Shown: positions 43,401-52,156 of the stretch, piece by piece
How the letters are laid out: every line of letters begins with the position of its first letter
Numbering within the stretch: the first letter of the stretch is position 1
Assembly: GCF_019599465.1 (NCBI RefSeq)
Contig: NZ_RKLR01000003.1
Coordinates: forward strand, 496,001 to 560,000
Direction: 5' to 3'
DNA: 64,000 bases
From: Haloarcula rubra
GTDB taxonomy: Archaea > Halobacteriota > Halobacteria > Halobacteriales > Haloarculaceae
Translations under genes and position numbers: made by a program
Notes under the pieces: model-generated
What the model was told of the DNA's origin: nothing
Seen by the model: the letters and a program-made list of their open reading frames with translations, nothing else
Databases searched by the model: none

Positions 43401-45650
43401 ATGGACCTCGCACGGTCGCTCCGCGCGGAAGCCCGCCGCTCGAACGAGCGCCGACTGCTCGTGCTGGCAGGCGACCGCGAGCGGACCCACGACCGTGCCG
43501 CCGACGCCCTAGACGCCGCCGGCGTCGCCCGGGACGAGACGACGCTGCTCGGCCCGGATTCGTTCGTAGACTCCGAGCAACACGAACAGTCACGCGCCGG
43601 CGAACTACTCGGCCGGACCCGGACCGCCGTCGTCCTCGACGCCCACGACGAACTCCGACCGAACGCGCTCGGAACCGCCGTCGGGGCCGTCGACGGGGGT
43701 GGCCTCCTCGTCCTCCTGACGCCGGCGCTCGACGAGTGGCCCGACCGACGGGACGCCTTCGACGAGACGCTGGCGGTGCCACCGTTCGACGTGGACGACG
43801 TGACCGGCTACTTCCGGCGACGACTGGTCGAGACGCTTCGGGCCCATCGTGGCGTGGCCATCGTCCACGTCGAATCGGACGGCGAGACAGTCGAAGCGGA
43901 CGGCCTGACGGACCCACCGCCGCGACGCCCGGCCGACCCGCCGGCCCCGCCCGCCGAGACCACTTTCCGCCCGGCGACGTACGAGGCCTGTCTCACGGGG
44001 GACCAGCGCGATGCCGTACACGCGTTGGAGTCGCTGCGGGACTCCGGCCACGCCGTCGTCGTGGAGGCCGACCGGGGCCGCGGGAAGTCCAGCGCCGCGG
44101 GGCTGGCCGCGGCCAACCTCGCACTCGACGGAAAGGACGTCCTCGTGACCGCACCGCAGTACCGGAGCGCCGCCGAAGCGTTCGTCCGTGCGGCGGCGCT
44201 GTTCGAGACGCTCGGGGTCGACGCGGAGCGAGACAGGCCGGAGACACCCCACGAACTCGCCGTCGGTGGCGAGGACGGCGGCCGGATACGGTTCGCGGAA
44301 CCGGCCGTCGCCGTCGAACTGCCGGCGGACCCCGACGTGGTCGTCGTCGACGAGGCCGCCGCGCTCCCCGTCCGGCGTCTCGAATCCTTGCTCGACGCGC
44401 CGGCCGTCGCGTTCACGACGACGGTCCACGGCTACGAGGGGGCCGGTCGCGGCTTCTCCGTTCGGTTCCGCGACCGACTCGCAGAGAGCGACCACACGGT
44501 GACGGACGTGACGATGACGGCACCCATCCGCTACGCCGACGCCGACCCGGTCGAGGTGTGGGCCTTCCGGGCGCTGTTGCTCGACGCCCGACCACCCGTC
44601 GACCAGTTGGTCGCCGACGCCACGCCGGAGACTGTCGAGTACCGCCGCCTATCGACGGCGGACTTGCTGGCCGACGAGCACCGCTTGCGGGAGGTGTTCG
44701 GGTTGCTCGTGCTGGCGCACTACCGCACCGAACCGGCCGACCTCGCGCGACTGCTCGACGCCCCGAACCTCTCGGTGCGGGCGCTGACCCGAGACGGCCA
44801 CGTCGTCGCCGTCGCACTGCTCGCACGGGAGGGCGGCCTCCCGGCCGAGACGCGGGCGACCATGTACGAGGGCGGGCGCATCCGCGGGAACATGGTGCCG
44901 GACGTGCTGACGACGCAGTTGCGCGACGAGGACGCCGGGGTTCCGGTCGGCCAGCGAGTCCTCCGCATCGCGACCCACGCCGCCGTCCGGTCGCGGGGCC
45001 TCGGGTCGCGCCTCCTCGGAGACGTCCGCGCGGAGTTCGGCGACGCGATGGACTGGGTCGGCGTGGGCTACGGCGCGACGCCGGAACTCGTCCGGTTCTG
45101 GCGCGAGAACGGCTACGGCACCGTTCACCTCTCCACCTCGCGCAACGACACCAGCGGGGAGTACTCGGCCGTGATGGTCGACCCCTGCTCAGAGGCCGGC
45201 GCGGAACTGGCGGCCCGGCACGCCGGGTGGTTCTGTGACCGCGCCGCCGCGGTGCTGTCGGACACGCTGGACGACTGCGACCCGGACGTGATTCGGGAGG
45301 TGCTTCGGGCCGTCGACGCCACGCCGGACCCGGACCTCTCCGACTGGGAGTGGCGACTCGTCGCCGGCGTCCCGGGCGGTGCCGCCATCCTCGACACGAA
45401 CCCCGCGCCGTTCCGCGCGCTGACGGTGCGCCATCTGGTCGCGCCGGACGACGAGAGCGCCCTCGGCGACCGAGCGGAGCGACTGCTCGTCCGGAAGGTG
45501 TTGCAGGCCCGACCGTGGGACGAGGTGACCGCGGAACTCGACTTCGTCTCGCGCCGGCAGTGCATGCGCGCACTCGGCGGAGCCGTCGAAAGATTGACAC
45601 GGCTATACGGCGAGGAGTGGGTACAGGAGGAACTGGACCGACACACATGA
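43401..45650 (+). CDS. tmcA: tRNA(Met) cytidine acetyltransferase TmcA
   Basis: Makes N4-acetylcytidine in RNA (in some archaea very broadly). The 749 residues hold an N-terminal RecD-like helicase domain with P-loop EADRGRGKSSAAG and Walker B VVVDEAAALPV, a GNAT domain with LRIATHAAVRSRGLGSRLL, and the C-terminal tRNA-binding part. Start at MDLARSLRAEARRSN; upstream in-frame residues are unlike the family. It overlaps the next gene by 4 bp (ATGA). Confidence 0.93.
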   Translation: MDLARSLRAEARRSNERRLLVLAGDRERTHDRAADALDAAGVARDETTLLGPDSFVDSEQHEQSRAGELLGRTRTAVVLDAHDELRPNALGTAVGAVDGGGLLVLLTPALDEWPDRRDAFDETLAVPPFDVDDVTGYFRRRLVETLRAHRGVAIVHVESDGETVEADGLTDPPPRRPADPPAPPAETTFRPATYEACLTGDQRDAVHALESLRDSGHAVVVEADRGRGKSSAAGLAAANLALDGKDVLVTAPQYRSAAEAFVRAAALFETLGVDAERDRPETPHELAVGGEDGGRIRFAEPAVAVELPADPDVVVVDEAAALPVRRLESLLDAPAVAFTTTVHGYEGAGRGFSVRFRDRLAESDHTVTDVTMTAPIRYADADPVEVWAFRALLLDARPPVDQLVADATPETVEYRRLSTADLLADEHRLREVFGLLVLAHYRTEPADLARLLDAPNLSVRALTRDGHVVAVALLAREGGLPAETRATMYEGGRIRGNMVPDVLTTQLRDEDAGVPVGQRVLRIATHAAVRSRGLGSRLLGDVRAEFGDAMDWVGVGYGATPELVRFWRENGYGTVHLSTSRNDTSGEYSAVMVDPCSEAGAELAARHAGWFCDRAAAVLSDTLDDCDPDVIREVLRAVDATPDPDLSDWEWRLVAGVPGGAAILDTNPAPFRALTVRHLVAPDDESALGDRAERLLVRKVLQARPWDEVTAELDFVSRRQCMRALGGAVERLTRLYGEEWVQEELDRHT

Positions 45651-46141
45651 CGCCGGGACTGGAACTGCTGTTGGTCGTTCTCGCGTTCGCCTTGCTGGTC
45701 GCCGGCGTCGTCGGCAGTCTGATTCCACAGATGCCCGGTGCCCCGGTGTCGCTCGCCGGCGTCTATCTGTACTGGTTCGCGACCGGCACGACCGAACCCG
45801 GCGTGTTCCTGCTGGCCGTGTTGACTGTCGTGGGCGTGCTGACGTGGGTCGTCGACTTCGTCGGCGGGGCCGTCGCCGCCCGCGTCGGCGGCGCTTCGAA
45901 CACGACGGCCGTCCTCGCCGGACTCGTCGGACTGGTCCTCCTCTTCGTGACGGGACCGCTGGGTATCGTCCTCGGCGTCGCCGCGACGGTGTTCGCCGTC
46001 GAGTTCTACCGGCAGGAGGACGCCCGGAAGGGGTTGAAAGCCGCACTCGTGACGACGGCCGGGATGCTCGCCTCCGGCGTCGTACAGGCGATGCTCACCG
46101 GGTCGATACTGGTGACGATGCTGGTGGTCGCGCTCGTATGA
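45647..46141 (+). CDS. DUF456 domain membrane protein
   Basis: 164-residue hydrophobic protein: GLELLLVVLAFALLVAGVVGSLIPQMPGAPVSLAGV is the DUF456 start; about four to five membrane helices follow, including GLKAALVTTAGMLASGVVQAML near the end. Function unknown. It is translationally coupled to tmcA (ATGA) and to the next small gene (ATGA). Confidence 0.85.
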   Translation: MTPGLELLLVVLAFALLVAGVVGSLIPQMPGAPVSLAGVYLYWFATGTTEPGVFLLAVLTVVGVLTWVVDFVGGAVAARVGGASNTTAVLAGLVGLVLLFVTGPLGIVLGVAATVFAVEFYRQEDARKGLKAALVTTAGMLASGVVQAMLTGSILVTMLVVALV

Positions 46142-46302
46142 CCACCTGTGAGGAGACGGACTGCGAGAACGAGGCCGCGGTGGAGCTACACGTTCCGTGG
46201 TCCGACAACATGCTCGTCTGTACCGCCCACGCCCGCGTCTGGGCACAGAAGGACGGCGTCGTCCCCGAGCCACTCGACGAGGCGGCGGACGACTGGCGTT
46301 AG
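46138..46302 (+). CDS. small Cys/His protein (54 aa)
   Basis: MTTCEETDCENEAAVELHVPWSDNMLVCTAHARVWAQ...: three Cys and two His (CxxxxxC, CTAH) suggest a compact zinc site. Third gene of the tmcA cluster, starting in the preceding stop. Its last 4 bp overlap the convergent wHTH-GNAT gene. No family recognised with certainty. Confidence 0.72.
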   Translation: MTTCEETDCENEAAVELHVPWSDNMLVCTAHARVWAQKDGVVPEPLDEAADDWR

Positions 46303-47030
46303 AGTTCCTTCGCCAGCATCACCTCGTCGGCGTAGTCGTCGTCGAACTTGTAGTGGTCCTCGCGGACGGCCTCGGTCTCCCAGCCGTGGTCGTGCAGGAA
46401 GTCGATGGCGTCCTGGTTCATCGACGGAACCGAGTTGTACAGTTTCTCGTAACCGTGTTCTCTCGCCCACTCGGTGCCGCGTTCGAGGAGATGCGAACCG
46501 ATGCCCTGCCCGCGGTACTGGACGAGGGTCCCCAGCGTCAGTTCGGCCGTGTGGCTGAGCTTCTCGATTTCCGGGTGCTTGAGGTGGACCCAGCCGACGA
46601 CGTCGTCGTCGACGCAGGCGACGAAGAAGATGCGCGACTCGAGTTCGTTGTGCCGTAAGAGGACGCCCTCGCTGTCGATGATGTCGGCGAGTGTCTCCGC
46701 GTCGACGTAGGCCCCGCTCCCGATGGCCGCGCGGATGGCCCCGACGAGGCCTTTCAGGTCTTCCTGCCGGGCCTGTCGGATGGTGTACTCCACCTCCTCC
46801 GTCTCGAACTCCTGTTCGGCCACGTCCTCGTAGGCGACGCGGAGTCGCCCGTCGTCTCGCTCCAGCATCCCCTGTCGCTGGAGGATAGCGACGTGGTGAC
46901 CGAACGGCCGTGGCTCCATCTGCAGGCCGTTGCGCACCTTCTCGGCGTCGACGCGGCCGTGGGACTCGACGTACTCGTAGATGTCCTGTCGGTCTACGTG
47001 GTCGAACTGCAGCGGCTCTGTGAGCTCCAT
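46299..47030 (-). CDS. winged-helix and GNAT acetyltransferase fusion
   Basis: 243 residues. The first 70 or so form a winged-helix domain (VDRQDIYEYVESHGRVDAEKVRNGL, HHVAILQRQGMLERDDGRLRVAY); residues 90-240 are a GNAT domain with acetyl-CoA loop LGTLVQYRGQGIGSHLLERG and motif B NQDAIDFLHDHGWE. So it may be a DNA-bound acetyltransferase or a regulator tuned by acetyl-CoA. Start ATG 47030 is 26 bp from a TATA-like ttaaata; an upstream in-frame GTG would fall before the transcription start. Confidence 0.85.
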   Translation of the reverse strand: MELTEPLQFDHVDRQDIYEYVESHGRVDAEKVRNGLQMEPRPFGHHVAILQRQGMLERDDGRLRVAYEDVAEQEFETEEVEYTIRQARQEDLKGLVGAIRAAIGSGAYVDAETLADIIDSEGVLLRHNELESRIFFVACVDDDVVGWVHLKHPEIEKLSHTAELTLGTLVQYRGQGIGSHLLERGTEWAREHGYEKLYNSVPSMNQDAIDFLHDHGWETEAVREDHYKFDDDYADEVMLAKEL

Positions 47031-47107
47031 GGGTTCTGTTACCACACACCAGTATTTAATTGTTTGTCACGTAGGAACTGAGAACACACTTCCGAACACG
47101 TCGGTGC

Positions 47108-47467
47108 TTACCGGTCGGGAACGCCGGTCAGTACCGTCGCGACGTCGCGGACGTCGTGGGTGTCCACGAGCAGTTCTGCGGCCGTGCGGACGGAGTAGGT
47201 CCCGTCGAGGTCGACCCCGTAGCAGGCGGCGTACAGCCCCAGCCACTGGTTCAGCGTCGCTTCGAGCCGGTCGAACGTCGCCTCGTCGAAGCGGACCCAC
47301 TGTCCACCGGTCCGGGCCTCGCAGTACAGCGACACCGTCGGGCCGACGCCCTCCCTGAGGAGGGCCATCGCTCGCTCCTCGTCGGGCGGGTCCGGGTCGA
47401 AGTCCGCGGCGGCCTCGTCGGCCCGGCGTTCGAGCGCCCGAACCCGGTCGCGGTACTGGTGGCTCAT
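47108..47467 (-). CDS. uncharacterised protein coupled to fixCX
   Basis: 119-residue soluble helical protein beginning MSHQYRDRVRALERRADEAAADFD, with WVRFDEATFDRLEATLNQWLGLYAACYGVDLDGTYSVRTAAELLVDTHDVRDVATVL. The start overlaps the fixCX stop by one base (TGATG), so it is made with the electron-transfer proteins. No cofactor motif is visible. I recognise no family; it is a candidate accessory or assembly factor for the Fix complex. Confidence 0.72.
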   Translation of the reverse strand: MSHQYRDRVRALERRADEAAADFDPDPPDEERAMALLREGVGPTVSLYCEARTGGQWVRFDEATFDRLEATLNQWLGLYAACYGVDLDGTYSVRTAAELLVDTHDVRDVATVLTGVPDR

Positions 47468-49125
47468 CAGCCTTGCTCGAACTCGACGCCCTTGCCCCCG
47501 GCGGGGTGTTCCCAGTCGGTGTCGGCGACGACGGCGCAGGTGCCACACTCGACGCAGGGCTGGGTGTCCAGACTGACGAGGTGTTCCTCGTGGCCGTTGG
47601 TCTGGACCATCTCGTCGCGGTAACACCCGCCGCCGAAGTCCTTCGCGCTGACCGGGCACGCCGTCACCGCGGTGCCGGACGCCTCGAAGGAGTTGTCGAC
47701 GAGTTCGATGTGCGGGTCGCCCACGTCGTAGGTCAGGTCGCCGATGCGGTCGTCGAGTTCCGGCGGTTGGACGTGGTTCTCGTCGGTCACGCGCTCGCCC
47801 AGTTCCTCGCCGAGTATCGTCGGGAGCGTGACGTAGGGGAGTTTGGTGTCGGGAATCATCGAGACGAGCGTCGGCGAGTTGTAGGCCCGTTCGACCAGTC
47901 CCTCCGCCGCGCGCACGCCGAAGCGACCGACCGCCGACTCCGCGACGGCGTTCGCGACGCCGTCTATCGGCCCGAGTTCGCCGATTTTCCCGACCGCCCG
48001 GTAACTGGTCGGCCGGAGTTTGTCCATCACACCCTCGTCGTGGAGTTTCTTCTCGTAGAACTCGCCGGCGCGGTGCGGGTCGCCCCGAGAGCGGGCGTCG
48101 GCGAACGCCTCGGCGGCCAGCGCTCCGGCCGTGACGGCGTGGTTCATCCCCTTGATGATGGGGCCCTGTGCCTGCATCTGTCCGGCGGCGTCGCCGACGA
48201 CGACGAGTCGGTCCTGATGCGGGGCGGTGAGCGCCGCCTTCTTCGAGTCCGGCACGAGTTTCGCGCTGTACTCGACTTCGTGGTAGTCGTCGCCCAGCCA
48301 CTGGGCCATGAGCGGGTGGGTCAGCAGACTGTCGAGCAGTTCCTGCGGTTCAGCGCGTTCCTCGGCGATGGAGTCCAGGTGGAACACCGTCCCGATGGAC
48401 AGCGACGCCTCGTTCGTGTAGAGGAACCCGCCGCCCCGGACGCCATCGAACAGGTCCCCCGAGAACAGGTGTGCCTCGCCCTCGTCCTCGTCGATGTCGA
48501 ACCGCTCGTCGACGACGTCGGGGTCCATCTCCGCGACGGCCTTGACCCCCTGGAACCACTCGTCGGGGTCCTCCCAGTCCATCAGGCCGGCGTCGCGGGC
48601 CAGTTCCGAGTTGACGCCGTCGGCCGCGACGACGATGTCGGCCTCGATGGGGTCGAGTTCCTCGCAGGTGACGCCGACGATTTCACCCTTCTCTCGGAGG
48701 AGGCCGGTGACGTGGACTTCGGTCAGCAGCCCGCCGCCCGTCTCGCGGGTGAGTTCGTGCACCCGCCGAGCGAGCCACGAGTCCATCCGACGGCGGAGGA
48801 CCGAGTCGGCCCACGCCGTGTCGTGGTGGTGCAGGTCCCCGATGTCGAACGTCTTCACCTTGTCGCCGGCCACGTTGTGGATGTAGTTCTCGGTGACCGG
48901 GCGCTCGCTCGCTTCCTCGCGGAAGTCGGGGAACAGGCCGTCGATGGTGTAGGGGGCCGACTCCTCGGCGTAGATGAGCCCCCCGGAGACGTTCTTCGAC
49001 CCGGCGTCGACGCCGCGTTCGAGCACCAGCGTCTCGACACCGTTGCGCGCGAGGTTCGCCGCCGCGGCGGCCCCGCCGGGACCGCACCCGACGACGACGG
49101 CCTCGTACCGTTCGTGGTCAGTCAT
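47467..49125 (-). CDS. fixC: FixC-like ETF:quinone oxidoreductase fused to FixX-like ferredoxin
   Basis: 552 residues. N-terminal FAD site VVVGCGPGGAAAAANLARNG; NVSGGLIY, VVAADGVNSELARDAG, DRLVVVGDAAG complete the FixC flavoprotein (about 1-440). The C-terminal 100 residues resemble FixX: VTACPVSA, GGGCYRD, PCVECGTC, giving Cys ligands for an Fe-S cluster. FixC and FixX are normally separate genes. The protein should take electrons from FixAB and pass them to quinone. Overlaps fixB by 8 bp. Confidence 0.88.
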   Translation of the reverse strand: MTDHERYEAVVVGCGPGGAAAAANLARNGVETLVLERGVDAGSKNVSGGLIYAEESAPYTIDGLFPDFREEASERPVTENYIHNVAGDKVKTFDIGDLHHHDTAWADSVLRRRMDSWLARRVHELTRETGGGLLTEVHVTGLLREKGEIVGVTCEELDPIEADIVVAADGVNSELARDAGLMDWEDPDEWFQGVKAVAEMDPDVVDERFDIDEDEGEAHLFSGDLFDGVRGGGFLYTNEASLSIGTVFHLDSIAEERAEPQELLDSLLTHPLMAQWLGDDYHEVEYSAKLVPDSKKAALTAPHQDRLVVVGDAAGQMQAQGPIIKGMNHAVTAGALAAEAFADARSRGDPHRAGEFYEKKLHDEGVMDKLRPTSYRAVGKIGELGPIDGVANAVAESAVGRFGVRAAEGLVERAYNSPTLVSMIPDTKLPYVTLPTILGEELGERVTDENHVQPPELDDRIGDLTYDVGDPHIELVDNSFEASGTAVTACPVSAKDFGGGCYRDEMVQTNGHEEHLVSLDTQPCVECGTCAVVADTDWEHPAGGKGVEFEQG

Positions 49126-50770
49126 CGCTCGCCTCCACGGCCGCGGCCAGTTCGCCCCTCTCGACGGCCTCGGTCAGTCTCGGGAGCACCTCGAAGAGGT
49201 CGCCCTCGATGACGTAGTCCGAGAAGTCCCGGATGTCGGCCTCCGGGTCGGTGTTGATGGCGACGATGGTGTCTGCCTCGTCACAGCCGACCTTGTGCTG
49301 GATGGCCCCGGAGATGCCCGCGGCGATGTAGACGTCCGGTTCGACGACCTGCCCGCTCTCACCGATTTGGCGCTCCTCGGAGACGTACTGCTCGACGTGG
49401 CTGTCGAAGGCGTACGAGGAGGTGATGACGCCGCGCGAGAGGCCGAGGTCGGCGTCGTCGAAGGCGTCCACGAGGTCCAGTGCGAGTTCGATGCCCGTCG
49501 TCGGGTCGTCACCGATGCCGCGGCCGACGGCGACCACCACCTCGTTCCCGGTGAGGTCGACGCCGCCCGAGAGGCGGTCGAACTCCGTGACGCCCACCTC
49601 GAACCACTCGTCGTCGAGGTCCATCTCGTACTCGACGACCTCTGCCTCGCGGTCGTAGTCCGGGTCCGGAATCTCGAAACTGCCCGGAATCACGGACGCC
49701 CCCTGCGGGTGGAAGTCCCGGTTGGGCTTGTCGATACAGAGGATGGTCGAGTACTCGAACCCGGAGAAGTCCGGCCGCTTCATGTGGAGTACGCGCTCGA
49801 ACTCCTTCTTGTCGCCCGCGGTGCCGACCTTCGCGGGGTTCGAAATCATCGCCTCCTCGATGTACAGTCCCGAGCAGTCCGACGCGAGTCCCGAGTCCAG
49901 CGCCCCCTGTACGAGCGCCGAGAGGTCGCGGCCGTTGTTCGTCGCCGGGAAGACCGTGTACCGCGGTTCGTGGTAGTCCTTCCAGTCGACGTCCTCGTGG
50001 CCCTCGCTGGCGAGTTCGCCGCCGGCCCGCGACATGTCCGTGACTATCTCGGTGTAGGGCTTGTGGCGGAACCGTTCCAGTCTGTCGTCCTCGTGGTAGA
50101 GGACGAGGTCCGCGCCGTAGGCGGTGACGTCTTCGACGTAGTCGCCGGCCTCGTCACCGAGGAGGACGGCCACCACGCGTTCGTCGGCGTCGTAGTCCTC
50201 GTTGTACTGGTCCATCAGGTCGCGGGCCTTCCCCAGCATCTCCTTCGAGACGTCGACGAGTTCGCCGGCCTGAGTCTCGCAGAACACCCACATGTCGCGG
50301 TACTCCGCGCCGGCGGTTCCCTCGACCCACTGCTTGTCGTTGGTCGGGTGGTCGAGTTCGGGATACTTCTCCTCCGGCGGGACGTACTCGACGTCCTCGC
50401 CCTCGTCGTCGCTCCCTTCGACGGACTCGATACGGTTCTCTATCTGCGTGATAGCGCTCGACCGCTCTTTCCCCTCGCGTTCGCGTTCGAGGATGTCCCG
50501 CAACACGTCGGCGTCGTCGACGTCCCGGACCATGTTCGCGATGTCCGCGACGGTCATCTCGGTCAGGTCCACCGTCTCGGGGTCGAGTTCGCCCTCGTCC
50601 TCGGCCTCGACTTTCTCGATTCGGTCCTCGATGAGCGTCTTCACCGGGACGCGGTCCTCGCCGTCTTCCTCCAGTGCCAGCATCTCGCGCAACTCGTCGG
50701 CGTCGTCGACGTCCTTGATCTTCGGTCCGAGGTCGGCTATCTCGTGCTCTGTTGGGTCTATGTCTGGCAT
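49118..50770 (-). CDS. fixB: FixB / electron transfer flavoprotein alpha subunit with N-terminal repeat extension
   Basis: 550 residues, against about 320 for the usual ETF alpha. The first 118 or so are an acidic helical extension made of two copies of one unit (11-55 and 74-118; both with DVDDAD then, 27 residues on, IExRIExVE). The ETF part begins near 150 (YRDMWVFCETQAGELVDVSKEML) and ends with the FAD site SEERQIGESGQVVEPDVYIAAGISGAIQHKVG. It lies 2 bp after fixA. The extension is unknown in classical FixB. Confidence 0.9.
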   Translation of the reverse strand: MPDIDPTEHEIADLGPKIKDVDDADELREMLALEEDGEDRVPVKTLIEDRIEKVEAEDEGELDPETVDLTEMTVADIANMVRDVDDADVLRDILEREREGKERSSAITQIENRIESVEGSDDEGEDVEYVPPEEKYPELDHPTNDKQWVEGTAGAEYRDMWVFCETQAGELVDVSKEMLGKARDLMDQYNEDYDADERVVAVLLGDEAGDYVEDVTAYGADLVLYHEDDRLERFRHKPYTEIVTDMSRAGGELASEGHEDVDWKDYHEPRYTVFPATNNGRDLSALVQGALDSGLASDCSGLYIEEAMISNPAKVGTAGDKKEFERVLHMKRPDFSGFEYSTILCIDKPNRDFHPQGASVIPGSFEIPDPDYDREAEVVEYEMDLDDEWFEVGVTEFDRLSGGVDLTGNEVVVAVGRGIGDDPTTGIELALDLVDAFDDADLGLSRGVITSSYAFDSHVEQYVSEERQIGESGQVVEPDVYIAAGISGAIQHKVGCDEADTIVAINTDPEADIRDFSDYVIEGDLFEVLPRLTEAVERGELAAAVEASDD

Positions 50771-50772
50771 GG

Positions 50773-51627
50773 TCAGTCACCTGCTGCGAACGGGGTCAGT
50801 TCGTCGAGGACCGGTTCCAGCGACGACGGGTCGTCGCCGTCGACGACGGTCGCCTCGCGTTCGGAGGGCGCCTTCGGGATGGGGTCGACGCCGGCCACGA
50901 TGGTCGGCGACCCGTCGAGGCCGATGTAGTCCGGGTCGAGGTTCAGGTCTTCGTGGTCCCAGACCGTCAGGACGTCCTCGTAGTCCTCGGCCCGTTCCTG
51001 AGTCTCCTCGCGCAACTGCTTGTGTTCGAGACGGTGGCTGGCCTTCCGGTAGGTCGGTTCGAACTCCGGGTCGGCGACGACGAAACACGGCATCGGGGCC
51101 TCGACGGTCTCTATCTCGGTGACGTCGCCGTCGACCAGTCGCTTCGCTCGCAACAACCCCGCCTCTTCGTCGATGTCCAGCGAGACGACGTGAGTGACCA
51201 TCGGCCAGTCCAGACAGTACGCGGTCTGTGGCCCGGTGTGGCCCGTCTCCCCGTCGGCGGTCTTGAACCCCGCGAACACGAGGTCGGGTTGCGTCTCCAG
51301 GTTCTCGATGCCGGTGGCGACGGTCATCGCCGTCGCCCACGTGTCGGCCGCGCCCATCTCCCGGTCCGAGAGGAGATACAGGTCGTCGGCGTACACGTCG
51401 CGCATCCCCTCCTGTAACACCTCCTGATAGCCCGGCGGCCCCATGCTCATCAGCGAGACGTGGCCGCCGTTTCGCACTCGGGTCTGGAACGCCGCCCTGA
51501 GTGCGTGCTTGTCGTTTGGGTTCATCACCGTCGGCGTCTTCCCCCGTTCGAGGTGACCGTCCTCGTCGAAGGACACCTGCCCCTCGCGGAAGTCGGGGAC
51601 GCCCTTTGTCAGAACTACAGTGTGCAT
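50773..51627 (-). CDS. fixA: FixA / electron transfer flavoprotein beta subunit
   Basis: 284 residues: MHTVVLTKGVPDFREG..., NPNDKHALRAAF, VSLMSMGPPGYQEVLQEGM and the AMP/FAD region ATAMTVATGIENL, GFKTADGETGHTGPQTAYCLDWPMVTHV. First gene of fixA-fixB-fixCX-orf119. The C-terminal tail is acidic and longer than in bacterial FixA. Whether it performs flavin-based bifurcation or plain transfer cannot be decided from sequence alone. A perfect palindrome covers the TATA-like element about 45 bp upstream. Confidence 0.9.
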   Translation of the reverse strand: MHTVVLTKGVPDFREGQVSFDEDGHLERGKTPTVMNPNDKHALRAAFQTRVRNGGHVSLMSMGPPGYQEVLQEGMRDVYADDLYLLSDREMGAADTWATAMTVATGIENLETQPDLVFAGFKTADGETGHTGPQTAYCLDWPMVTHVVSLDIDEEAGLLRAKRLVDGDVTEIETVEAPMPCFVVADPEFEPTYRKASHRLEHKQLREETQERAEDYEDVLTVWDHEDLNLDPDYIGLDGSPTIVAGVDPIPKAPSEREATVVDGDDPSSLEPVLDELTPFAAGD

Positions 51628-51666
51628 ATTTGTCACGACCCTCGTCAACGTACCTCATCCCGGGTC

Positions 51667-51684
51667 GAACATAAATGTATGTTC
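51667..51684. promoter_or_regulatory. perfect palindrome over fixA promoter
   Basis: GAACATA-aatg-TATGTTC, 7-bp arms. On the minus strand it contains catttatg, the likely TATA element of fixA about 45 bp upstream of its ATG. A protein bound here would block the basal promoter factors; candidate operator. Confidence 0.6.
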
Positions 51685-51776
51685 ACAATAACGGGTGACA
51701 CGTCTCCGTGGAGGCCCGACACCTATCGTCGCCACTGGAGAGCACGGAAGCGTCGCGAAAAAGTCTCGGACTGGAG

Positions 51777-52112
<336 letters not shown>

Positions 52113-52156
52113 CTAACACCACTCGGCGGTGATACTTAAACTTTCGACCGGCGACG

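Noticed and set aside
42872-45238. 788-codon open frame on the plus strand across rpl7ae and tmcA
   Set aside because: It reads as Arg/Pro/Gly-rich low-complexity sequence, runs antisense to rpl7ae and in the wrong frame of tmcA; such frames arise from high GC.
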